Part shown: one piece after another, positions 1-5,975 of the stretch
How positions within the stretch are numbered: the first letter of the stretch is position 1
Layout: every line of letters starts with the position of its first letter
From: an uncultured Clostridia bacterium
Lineage (GTDB): Bacteria > Bacillota > Clostridia > Oscillospirales > Butyricicoccaceae
Direction: 5' to 3'
Assembly: GCA_910586575.1 (NCBI GenBank)
Contig: CAJUJQ010000165.1
Span: forward strand, 1-6,463
DNA length: 6,463 bases
Made by a program: the position numbers and the translations under genes
Notes under the pieces: generated by a model
The model's database searches: none
What the model was told of the DNA's origin: nothing
What the model saw: the letters and a program-made list of their open reading frames with translations, nothing else

Positions 1-1
1 T

Positions 2-355
2 CTTGGCGTCCTGCATCTGACGGGCACGATAAAGACCATCTATTCTACCTGTTGTGCGCGGTGTTTAGAGCCGCTTGAAATTGAACTGGAAGCGCAGACG
101 GACACGCTGCTGACGCATGACCCTGCGGCGGCGGATTCCGAGGACGAAGTATTTCTGCTCACCGGAAATGAGGTTGAAGTGGAGGATATTTTGGCTCCGG
201 CGCTGTTCCTTCAGGTAGAAATGGCATACCTGTGCGATCCTGACTGCAAGGGGCTGTGCCCGCATTGCGGCATTAACAGGAATCAGTCCAGCTGCAGCTG
301 TGCTGACCGTGAAATCGATCCTCGGCTGGCAGTATTGGAATCGCTGCTGAAATAG
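2..355 (+). CDS. yceD: YceD/DUF177 family protein, C-terminal part (5' end outside window)
   Basis: The visible 117 residues match the C-terminal portion of the YceD (DUF177) family, whose members are linked to accumulation of large-subunit rRNA and are usually encoded directly before rpmF. An early cysteine cluster (CCARCLEP, residues 17-24 of the visible part) is followed by an acidic stretch. Near the end lies CDPDCKGLCPHCG, with four cysteines spaced as in the Firmicute members (CxxxC, then CxxC), which suggests metal binding. The frame ends at TAG 353-355, and rpmF starts 57 bases downstream, so the pair is probably one transcript. The N-terminus and its start are missing because the window begins inside the gene. 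The family call rests on the cysteine pattern plus the rpmF neighbour; the role in rRNA processing is known for the family and is not shown by this sequence. Confidence 0.88.
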   Translation, partial: LGVLHLTGTIKTIYSTCCARCLEPLEIELEAQTDTLLTHDPAAADSEDEVFLLTGNEVEVEDILAPALFLQVEMAYLCDPDCKGLCPHCGINRNQSSCSCADREIDPRLAVLESLLK

Positions 356-412
356 GCGGCAAACCGTTTCCGTTTATCAGCGAAGAACATATAGATTAGG
401 AGGTGTTCCCGA

Positions 413-595
413 ATGGCAGTACCGAAGAGAAAAACATCGAAAGCGAGACGCGACAAGCGGCGCAACTCCCACTGGAAGCTCTCTCTTCCGAGCATGGTGA
501 AGTGCCCGCGCTGCGGTGAGTACAAGCTCTCCCACAAGGTTTGCAAGGCATGCGGCTACTACAATGGCCGGGAGGTTATTTCCACCGAAGGCTAA
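413..595 (+). CDS. rpmF: 50S ribosomal protein L32 (zinc-ribbon form)
   Basis: This is a 60-residue, strongly basic protein and full length for bacterial L32. It starts MAVPKRKTSKARRDKRRNSH, the hallmark N-terminus of the family. A zinc ribbon follows with CPRC at residues 31-34 and CKAC at 44-47, so this is the zinc-binding (C+) form and not the cysteine-less paralogue some Firmicutes keep for zinc starvation. The protein is a structural component of the 50S subunit. The start is supported by AGGAGGT at 398-404, 8 bases before the ATG. It lies downstream of the YceD-family gene, the usual arrangement, and is followed within 22 bases by a strong terminator, so it ends its transcription unit. 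Confidence 0.98.
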   Translation: MAVPKRKTSKARRDKRRNSHWKLSLPSMVKCPRCGEYKLSHKVCKACGYYNGREVISTEG

Positions 596-616
596 CACGG
601 TAAGATAGCGAAGAAC

Positions 617-647
617 AGGGAAAGCCGGTGCGCTTTCCCTATTTTTT
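617..647 (+). terminator. Rho-independent terminator after rpmF
   Basis: A perfect 9-bp stem (AGGGAAAGC at 617-625 paired with GCTTTCCCT at 632-640) encloses a 6-base loop. It is followed by one A and then six T (642-647). It lies 21 bases after the rpmF stop codon and fits an intrinsic terminator for the yceD-rpmF unit. Its strength implies that the downstream cluster has its own promoter. Confidence 0.9.
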
Positions 648-660
648 GCGCGTTCGCGTT

Positions 661-871
661 CCCCCAAATCAGGATTTGGGGGAGCTAAAAAGGAAAATTT
701 AACTCCGCCGATGCGGCTTTTAGCCGCACGCCGGTTCGGCCTGAGACTGCGCGCACCGCCTGCGCGGCACACTTGCTCAGGCAGAGGTATCAAAACCCAC
801 GCGCATGTCGCGGGTTTTGATCGCCGCTGTGCGGCGGTTGGATTGTGCGCTGCGGCGCAGGGGGTTTTTTT
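661..871. repeat. Array of consecutive hairpins between rpmF and the DUF512 gene
   Basis: The intergenic space 648-887 carries no gene that I can support but is packed with inverted repeats. I find 661-670/673-682 (10 bp, CCCCCAAATC arm), 712-718/722-728 (7 bp), 739-745/776-782 (GCCTGAG/CTCAGGC, 30-base spacer), 790-798/812-820 (TCAAAACCC/GGGTTTTGA, with an inner GCG/CGC pair), 822-827/831-836 (CGCCGC/GCGGCG) and 846-850/855-859 (TGCGC/GCGCA). The last is followed by five G and seven T (865-871). The tiling resembles a degenerate palindromic dispersed repeat (MITE- or REP-like) or a structured leader. I see no target-site duplication or long terminal inverted repeat joining the two ends, so the class is unresolved. 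No convincing sigma-A promoter was found here, although the cluster needs one. Confidence 0.6.
846..871 (+). terminator. Possible terminator or attenuator just before the DUF512 ribosome binding site
   Basis: A short GC hairpin (846-850 with 855-859, loop TGCG) is followed by GGGGG and then seven T (865-871), and the ribosome binding site begins 2 bases later. The five G between stem and T-run make it an imperfect intrinsic terminator. The position between a structured leader and the first gene of a cluster would suit attenuation. This is an inference from shape only, with no ligand-binding leader recognised. Confidence 0.3.
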
Positions 872-872
872 G

Positions 873-879
873 AAAGGAG
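873..879 (+). promoter_or_regulatory. Ribosome binding site that sets the TTG start of the DUF512 gene
   Basis: AAAGGAG lies 8 bases before TTG 888-890, an ideal spacing. The in-frame ATG at 711 has no such site and lies inside a hairpin, so this site argues for the shorter protein. Confidence 0.75.
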
Positions 880-887
880 CGGTTTTT

Positions 888-2210
888 TTGCCGTCGAAAA
901 TTGTTTCGGTCGATGCTGGCAGCCCCGCTGCCCGTGCAGGGATTGCAGCCGGTGACGCGCTGCTCTCCATTGACGGGTACCCCGTCCGGGATGTGCTCGA
1001 CTATAAATTCTATAGTTATGACAGCCATTTGCGGCTGGAGGTCAGCGGGGCGGATCATTGTACGCGCTCCGTGACCGTGCGCAAGGGCGAGGGCGAACCG
1101 CTTGGACTGAATTTTGAAAGCTACCTCATGGATCAGATGAAGCGCTGCTCGAACCACTGCGTGTTCTGCTTTATTGACCAGCTGCCGAAGGGCATGCGCC
1201 GGAGCCTGTATGTCAAGGACGACGACGCGCGGCTGTCCTTCCTGATGGGCAACTATATTTCCCTCACCAATTTGTCCGAGGAAGATGTGCAGCGCATTCT
1301 GCGGATGCATATTTCGCCGGTGAATATCTCGGTGCAGACGACAAACCCCGCGCTGCGGTGCAAAATGCTGCGCAACCCGCGCGCCGGGGAATCGCTCGCG
1401 ATTATGGAACGCTTTGCGGAAGGCGGCATTACCATGAATTGTCAGCTCGTGGTCTGCGAAGGGCTGAACGATGAAGCCGAGCTTTCGCGTTCGCTCTATG
1501 ACCTGAAACGGCTGTATCCCGCAGTGCATTCGATTTCGGTCGTCCCCTTTGGTATGACGCGGCACAGGGAGGGGCTGTATCCGCTGAAAGCAACCACCCC
1601 GGAGGGGGCGCGGCGCTGCCTTGCGATTACCGAAGCCTTTGCCGAGGAGTGTTGGGCGGAATTGGAAACCCGGCTGGCGTGGTGCGCCGACGAATTCTAT
1701 CTGAAAGCCGGAAAACCGCTTCCGGACGCCGGTTTTTATGAGGATTTTACCCAGTTTGAGAACGGTATCGGCATGCTGTCCCTGTTCGCCGAGGAATTCC
1801 GGCTGGCGCTGCCCGATTACGCCGGGAAGTCCGCGCGTCCCTTTACCATCGCCACCGGCACGGCTGCCGCCCCGCTGCTGCAAGAACTCCTTGACGAAGC
1901 GCGCGCGGTATGTCATAATTTAGAGTATCAAATCATTGCTGTCCGCAACGACTTTCTCGGCGAGGGGGTTTCGGTCGCGGGGCTGATTACCGGGCAGGAT
2001 TTAATAGCCCAGATTCCGGGCAGGCGCTGCGGGAAACGCGTCCTCATCTCCGAAAATATGCTGCGCGGCGGTGGGGACGTTTTTCTGGATGATTACACCC
2101 CGGAGCAGGTCGGCAAGGTGCTCGGCGCAGCCATCGTCCCCGTCAAAATTGACGGCGCTGATTTGCTGGCGAAAATATTTGAAAACGATACATGCGGTTC
2201 ATCAATGTAA
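888..2210 (+). CDS. DUF512 family protein (N-terminal PDZ domain, radical-SAM-like cysteine motif)
   Basis: I start this 440-residue protein at TTG 888. The frame stays open back to an ATG at 711, but those 59 extra codons translate the upstream hairpins, whereas from 888 the protein begins at the usual point of the family, just before the PDZ-like domain. That domain covers roughly residues 3-70 (SPAARAGIAAGDALLSIDG and VRDVLDY). It is followed by CSNHCVFCFIDQLPKGMR, a CX3CX2C cluster at C87, C91 and C94 that resembles a radical SAM iron-sulfur motif. Further family-like segments are DDDARLSFLMGNYISLTNL and the C-terminal LISENMLRGGG. Members are annotated as putative radical SAM or Fe-S oxidoreductases, and their substrate is not established. 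In Firmicutes the gene commonly precedes der, as here (72-base gap), which suggests a link to ribosome assembly or translation without proving it. Length agrees with the family. Family membership is secure; function is open. Confidence 0.93.
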   Translation: MPSKIVSVDAGSPAARAGIAAGDALLSIDGYPVRDVLDYKFYSYDSHLRLEVSGADHCTRSVTVRKGEGEPLGLNFESYLMDQMKRCSNHCVFCFIDQLPKGMRRSLYVKDDDARLSFLMGNYISLTNLSEEDVQRILRMHISPVNISVQTTNPALRCKMLRNPRAGESLAIMERFAEGGITMNCQLVVCEGLNDEAELSRSLYDLKRLYPAVHSISVVPFGMTRHREGLYPLKATTPEGARRCLAITEAFAEECWAELETRLAWCADEFYLKAGKPLPDAGFYEDFTQFENGIGMLSLFAEEFRLALPDYAGKSARPFTIATGTAAAPLLQELLDEARAVCHNLEYQIIAVRNDFLGEGVSVAGLITGQDLIAQIPGRRCGKRVLISENMLRGGGDVFLDDYTPEQVGKVLGAAIVPVKIDGADLLAKIFENDTCGSSM

Positions 2211-2270
2211 CGCTTGTTCACAGAATTATCTCCGCGCACGGGGCAGCGTCCTCTGAATCAGGAGAAGAAG

Positions 2271-2277
2271 AAAGGAG
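2271..2277 (+). promoter_or_regulatory. Ribosome binding site that sets the der start
   Basis: AAAGGAG lies 5 bases before ATG 2283. The frame extends back to 2214, but the upstream codons carry no Der sequence and no better binding site, so 2283 is the start. Confidence 0.85.
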
Positions 2278-2282
2278 CGATT

Positions 2283-3605
2283 ATGGGAAAACCTGTTGTT
2301 GCAATTGTCGGCAGGCCCAATGTCGGAAAGTCACAGCTGTTTAACCGGCTCGCCGGGAAACGGCTTTCCATCGTCGAAGATACACCCGGCGTCACCCGCG
2401 ACCGGCTCTATGCCGACTCCGATTGGCGGGGCCGGAACTTTTCCGTGATCGATACCGGCGGGATTGAGCCGTCTACCGATAACGAAATTTTGAAATTTAT
2501 GCGGTTTCAGGCAGAAACCGCAATCCACCATGCCGATGTTATCATCTTTATTACCGATTTGCGCACCGGCATCACCGCCTCCGATGAGGATGTAGCCGCG
2601 ATGCTCCAAAAATGCGGCAAGCCCATCGTGCTCGCCGTCAATAAATGCGACCGCCCCGGCGCGCCCGACCCCGATTTTTACGAGTTCTATAACCTGGGGC
2701 TTGGGGAACCGTTTGCGATTTCCGCGCTGCATGGGTACGGGATCGGCGAGCTGCTCGACGCCGCTTATGCGCATTTCCCGGCAGAGGAGGACGATGAAAG
2801 CGACGCCGACCGCATCCGCGTTGCCCTCATCGGCAAGCCGAATGTCGGCAAGTCGTCGCTGCTCAACCGTGTGCTCGGCGAGGAACGCGTCATCGTTTCC
2901 GAGGTCGCCGGGACAACGCGCGACAGTGTGGACGCCGAGCTGGAAAACGAGCACGGGAAGTTTACCTTCATTGATACCGCCGGTATCCGCAAGAAAAGCA
3001 AGGTTGAGGAGAAAATTGAGAAATTTTCCGTCATGCGTTCGCTGATGGCGGTCGAACGCGCCGACGTGTGCGTCATTATGATTGACGCGACCGAGGGCGT
3101 CACCGAACAGGATACCAAGGTTGCCGGTGAGGCGCACAATGCCGGGAAAGCTTGCATTATTGTTGTGAATAAATGGGATTTGGTTGAAAAAGACGGCAAA
3201 ACCATGAAGGAATATACCCTGCGCGTGCGTGAGGGGCTTGCCTATATGCCCTATGCGCCGGTGCTGTTCATTTCGGCGCTGAACGGGCAGCGGGTTTCCA
3301 GCCTGTTTGAGCTGATTGTACAGGTTTATGAGCAGAATCACCGCCGTATCCCGACCGGACAGCTTAACTCCGTACTCGCCGAAGCCACCGCCCGGGTGCA
3401 GCCCCCCACAGACAAGGGCCGCCGCCTGAAAATCTACTATATGACACAGGCAAGCACCGCGCCCCCGACCTTCGTCTGCTTCTGCAATGACGCGCGCCTG
3501 TTCCACTTCTCCTACCAGCGCTATCTGGAAAACCAAATCCGCGGGGTCTACGGGCTGGACGGCACCCCCGTGCGCATGGTCGTCCGCCAGCGCGGCGAAA
3601 AGTAA
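2283..3605 (+). CDS. der: Ribosome biogenesis GTPase Der (EngA), two G domains plus KH-like domain
   Basis: This is a 440-residue protein, close to the usual length for Der. The first G domain has GRPNVGKS at 10-17, DTPGVTRDR from 33, DTGG at 57-60, NKCD at 120-123 and SAL at 147-149. An acidic linker (EEDDESDAD, about 168-176) separates it from the second G domain, which has GKPNVGKS at 184-191, AGTTRDSV from 209, DTAG at 231-234, NKWD at 296-299 and SAL at 331-333. The C-terminal KH-like domain runs from about 345 to the end and closes with GVYGLDGTPVRMVVRQRG. Every GTPase motif is intact in both domains. Der binds the 50S precursor and drives late large-subunit assembly in the cytoplasm, and it is generally essential. 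The gene follows the DUF512 gene by 72 bases and precedes plsY by 90, all on one strand, so co-transcription is likely. Confidence 0.99.
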   Translation: MGKPVVAIVGRPNVGKSQLFNRLAGKRLSIVEDTPGVTRDRLYADSDWRGRNFSVIDTGGIEPSTDNEILKFMRFQAETAIHHADVIIFITDLRTGITASDEDVAAMLQKCGKPIVLAVNKCDRPGAPDPDFYEFYNLGLGEPFAISALHGYGIGELLDAAYAHFPAEEDDESDADRIRVALIGKPNVGKSSLLNRVLGEERVIVSEVAGTTRDSVDAELENEHGKFTFIDTAGIRKKSKVEEKIEKFSVMRSLMAVERADVCVIMIDATEGVTEQDTKVAGEAHNAGKACIIVVNKWDLVEKDGKTMKEYTLRVREGLAYMPYAPVLFISALNGQRVSSLFELIVQVYEQNHRRIPTGQLNSVLAEATARVQPPTDKGRRLKIYYMTQASTAPPTFVCFCNDARLFHFSYQRYLENQIRGVYGLDGTPVRMVVRQRGEK

Positions 3606-3682
3606 CCGATTATGATTCAAAAGCCCTGTTTTAGACTGCTATTATAGGTATCTGTTTGTCAATCAATATTCCATCATTCAAA

Positions 3683-3687
3683 AGAGG
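3683..3687 (+). promoter_or_regulatory. Ribosome binding site that favours the second of two plsY TTG starts
   Basis: The AGAGG core (A3683-G3687) lies 8 bases before TTG 3696 but only 2 bases before the in-frame TTG 3690. Normal spacing therefore favours 3696. The difference is two residues (M-K) at the N-terminus. Confidence 0.55.
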
Positions 3688-3695
3688 TTTTGAAA

Positions 3696-4334
3696 TTGGA
3701 TTATATCAACTATCTCGTAATTGCGGCAGCCGCGTACCTGCTTGGTTCGCTCAGCTTTTCCATCATCGTCTGCCGCCTGACCACCGGTAAGGATATCCGC
3801 TCCTATGGCAGCGGAAACGCCGGTCTGACCAATTCTTTCCGCGTGCTCGGCGGCTCCAAAACCCTGCTCGTCCTGCTCGGCGACACCGCCAAGGCCGCAG
3901 CCGCTATCTATCTTGGCGGATACTTCGCCGGGATGCCCGGCAAGCTTTGCGCCGGTATTTTCGTGATTTTGGGGCACGTGTTCCCCGTCTATTTTGGCTT
4001 TCGCGGCGGAAAGGGCGTGCTGGTCGGCGCTACGATGCTGCTGTTCCTCGACTGGCGTATCTTCCTGACCGCTTTCGTGCTGTTCGTCTGCGCCGTAGCC
4101 ATCACCCGCTGGATTTCGCTCGGCTCCATCCTGGGCGCGGTCAGCTTCCCGATCTCCATGCACATCCTATACGGCGATGCGCGGATGACCGCCGTTGCCG
4201 CGCTGATGTCCGCTTCGGTCATTTATCTGCACCGTTCCAATATTGGACGCATCCTGCACGGCTGTGAAAACCGGTTTACCCTGCACGGAAAGCCGCAGAT
4301 TTCCGGCGACAAAAAAGAGGAGGGCGCGAAATGA
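3696..4334 (+). CDS. plsY: Glycerol-3-phosphate 1-O-acyltransferase PlsY
   Basis: This is a 212-residue integral membrane protein. PlsY transfers the acyl group from acyl-phosphate (made by PlsX) to glycerol-3-phosphate, giving lysophosphatidate, the first committed step of phospholipid synthesis in most bacteria. Three family motifs are visible: SYGSGNAGLTNSFRVLG at about 36-52, GHVFPVYFGFRGGKG at about 93-107, and HRSNIGRI at 179-186. Hydrophobic membrane segments lie near residues 5-26, 57-77, 84-100, 110-136 and 140-178. The N-terminal YLLGSLSFS segment is typical of the family. I chose TTG 3696 from the binding-site spacing; TTG 3690 would add two residues. The stop codon overlaps the gpsA start by 4 bases (ATGA), which implies translational coupling. 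GpsA makes the glycerol-3-phosphate that PlsY consumes. The basic tail (DKKEEGAK) also carries the gpsA ribosome binding site. Confidence 0.97.
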   Translation: MDYINYLVIAAAAYLLGSLSFSIIVCRLTTGKDIRSYGSGNAGLTNSFRVLGGSKTLLVLLGDTAKAAAAIYLGGYFAGMPGKLCAGIFVILGHVFPVYFGFRGGKGVLVGATMLLFLDWRIFLTAFVLFVCAVAITRWISLGSILGAVSFPISMHILYGDARMTAVAALMSASVIYLHRSNIGRILHGCENRFTLHGKPQISGDKKEEGAK

Positions 4335-5344
4335 AAATCAGCGTTTTAGGCAGCGGCGGCTGGGGGACAGCCCTTGCAATCCTGCTGCACCATAACAACC
4401 ATGAGGTCACCATGTGGACTTTTTTCCCGGAGGAGGCCGAGCGCCTTGACCGGGAACGCACCAACGAAAAGCTGCTCCCCGGCGTGATGATCCCGCCGGA
4501 AATCCCGATCACCAGCGACCTTTCCTGTGCGCGGGACGCCGGCCTGGTGGTACTCGCCGTACCCAGTTTCGCTGTGACGGCAACCGCCGGGAACCTTGCC
4601 CCCATCATCCGTCCGGGCACGGTCGTGGTCAACGTCGGCAAGGGGCTTGACTCCCAAAACGGCTACTGCCGGTTTTCTGAAAGCATCTCCCGCGTACTGG
4701 GCAGCGGGCACCCCGTGGTTGCCCTGACCGGGCCGACCCACGCCGAAGAGGTCAGCCGGGGGATTCCGACCGCCATTCTCGCCGCCTCCACCGACCGCGA
4801 AGCCGCCCAGCTGACACAGGATGTGTTTATGAGCGGCGTCTGTTTCCGGGTGTATACGTCTGATGATATTATCGGCGCCGAGCTTGGCGGCGCGTTCAAG
4901 AATATTATCGCGCTCGGCGCGGGCATCTCAGACGGGCTTGGCCTGGGGGACAACTCAAAGGCTGCCTTTATGACACGCGGTTTGACCGAGATTGCACGGC
5001 TTGGCGTCGCACTCGGCGCGCGGCAGGAAACCTTTGCCGGGCTGTCCGGCGTCGGCGACCTGATTGTGACCTGTACCTCAATGCACTCGCGCAACCGGCG
5101 CGCCGGTATCCTCATCGGCAAGGGCAAGGACGCGCAAACCGCCATGAAGGAGGTCGGCGCAGTGGTCGAAGGCTACTACGCGACCGAAGCGGGCTACCAC
5201 CTTGCGCAAAAAATGGGGGTTTCGATGCCGATTACGACGGCAATGTACCATGTGCTTTACGAGGGCGGCAGCGCGCGGGAGGCCATCGGCATGCTGATGG
5301 GCCGCGAGAAAAAAGGCGAAACCGAGGAGCTTTGGATTCATTAA
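4331..5344 (+). CDS. gpsA: NAD(P)H-dependent glycerol-3-phosphate dehydrogenase
   Basis: This is a 337-residue cytoplasmic enzyme that reduces dihydroxyacetone phosphate to sn-glycerol-3-phosphate, the backbone for phospholipids. The N-terminal Rossmann fold has GSGGWGTA at 7-14, followed by VLAVPS at 74-79 and NVGKGL at 101-106. ALTGPTHAEEV spans 131-141. The C-terminal substrate and catalytic part holds GGAFKNIIALGAGISDGLG at 186-204, with the conserved lysine K190, then DNSKAAFMTRGL and GLSGVGDLIVTCTS at 237-250. Length and motif order match full-length GpsA. The start ATG overlaps the plsY stop, and GAGGAGG at 4317-4323 sits 7 bases upstream inside plsY. Placement directly after plsY couples precursor supply to its use. 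In many Clostridia spoIVA follows gpsA; here a YbaK-type gene follows after 52 bases. Confidence 0.99.
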   Translation: MKISVLGSGGWGTALAILLHHNNHEVTMWTFFPEEAERLDRERTNEKLLPGVMIPPEIPITSDLSCARDAGLVVLAVPSFAVTATAGNLAPIIRPGTVVVNVGKGLDSQNGYCRFSESISRVLGSGHPVVALTGPTHAEEVSRGIPTAILAASTDREAAQLTQDVFMSGVCFRVYTSDDIIGAELGGAFKNIIALGAGISDGLGLGDNSKAAFMTRGLTEIARLGVALGARQETFAGLSGVGDLIVTCTSMHSRNRRAGILIGKGKDAQTAMKEVGAVVEGYYATEAGYHLAQKMGVSMPITTAMYHVLYEGGSAREAIGMLMGREKKGETEELWIH

Positions 5345-5352
5345 GAATTTCT

Positions 5353-5371
5353 GTGATACCCCGGGTACCAC
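5353..5371. repeat. Near-perfect short palindrome in the gpsA-ybaK gap
   Basis: The arms GTGATACCC (5353-5361) and GGGTACCAC (5363-5371) pair at 8 of 9 positions around a single central C. No T-run follows, so it is not a terminator on the plus strand. It lies 15 bases before the next ribosome binding site and could be an operator or mRNA structure. At this size chance is a real alternative. Confidence 0.3.
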
Positions 5372-5396
5372 ATTCCCTTGGAAATAGGAGGACATC

Positions 5397-5870
5397 ATGT
5401 CAATCGAAAAGGTCAGAGCATATTTTCAAACATATGGCATTGCGGGCCGGGTGCGGGAATTCGACGTATCCAGCGCCACGGTAGAGCTTGCCGCGCAGGC
5501 GCTGCACTGTGAACCGTGCCGCATTGCAAAAACACTCTCGTTCATGGTGGAAAGCAAACCCCTGCTGATCGTCGCGGCGGGCGACGCAAAAATCGACAAC
5601 CGAAAATACAAAGCCCGTTTCGGCACAAAGGCAAAAATGCTCACGCCTGACGAGGCGGAAACGCTGGTTGGCCACGCGGTAGGCGGCGTGTGCCCATTCG
5701 CTGTCAACGAAGGGATTCCTGTCTGTCTTGACGAGTCGCTCAGGCGGTTTGAAACCGTGTTCCCCGCCTGCGGCAGCAGCAACAGCGCCATTGAACTGAC
5801 CATCCCGGAACTCGAGCAATACTCCGGCTCTACGTCCTGGGTGGATGTCTGCAAAGGCTGGAACGACTGA
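5397..5870 (+). CDS. YbaK/ProX-type aminoacyl-tRNA deacylase family protein
   Basis: This is a 157-residue single-domain protein of the YbaK/aminoacyl-tRNA synthetase-associated (INS-like) editing fold. Family features are the lysine in CRIAKTLSF (K45), the core LLIVAAGDAKIDNRKYK at 57-73, GGVCPF at 96-101, and PACGSSNSAIELT at 123-135. Members hydrolyse mischarged tRNA in trans, for example Cys-tRNA(Pro) or Ala-tRNA(Pro), in the cytoplasm. Which substrate this one uses cannot be told from sequence alone, so I give no symbol. AGGAGG at 5386-5391 lies 5 bases before the ATG. It is on the same strand as gpsA, 52 bases downstream, and could be read with it or have its own promoter. Length is normal for the stand-alone family and no truncation is seen. 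Confidence 0.93.
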   Translation: MSIEKVRAYFQTYGIAGRVREFDVSSATVELAAQALHCEPCRIAKTLSFMVESKPLLIVAAGDAKIDNRKYKARFGTKAKMLTPDEAETLVGHAVGGVCPFAVNEGIPVCLDESLRRFETVFPACGSSNSAIELTIPELEQYSGSTSWVDVCKGWND

Positions 5871-5890
5871 CCCTGACAATAAATCTTCAC

Positions 5891-5912
5891 GCGGCAGTAT
5901 TTCCCCTGCCGC
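5891..5912. repeat. Hairpin downstream of the ybaK-type gene
   Basis: A perfect 7-bp inverted repeat (GCGGCAG at 5891-5897, CTGCCGC at 5906-5912) has an 8-base spacer and lies 20 bases after the stop codon. On the plus strand it is followed by ATGTAC and a run of A, not T, so it does not qualify as a standard intrinsic terminator. It may still stabilise the 3' end of the transcript. No other terminator is visible after this gene. Confidence 0.4.
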
Positions 5913-5975
5913 ATGTACAAAAAAGACCAGAAACCGAAGGCTTAATAGTGACAAGTAACTATCTGCCGCAGAGGG

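Noticed and set aside
661..682. A terminator on either strand at the CCCCCAAATC hairpin
   Set aside because: The stem is perfect, but no T-run follows on the plus strand and none follows on the minus strand.
648..872. A sigma-A promoter for the DUF512 cluster (for example TTGATC at 817-822)
   Set aside because: No -10 element appears at a suitable distance from this or any other -35-like hexamer, so none is listed although one must exist here or upstream.
777..1916. A 379-codon minus-strand open frame opposite the DUF512 gene
   Set aside because: It is histidine- and arginine-rich shadow sequence with no family features, and the plus-strand DUF512 protein is clearly real.
2331..3620. A 429-codon minus-strand open frame opposite der
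   Set aside because: It mirrors der codon for codon, has no recognisable domain, and der is complete with all its motifs. Long antisense frames are expected in GC-rich coding DNA.
3606..3695. A promoter for plsY (TG-TATTAT at about 3637-3645)
   Set aside because: There is an extended -10 look, but no acceptable -35 at 16-18 bases, and the gene fits read-through from der. The 9-base direct repeat ATTCAAAAG (3615-3623 and 3676-3684) is short enough for chance.
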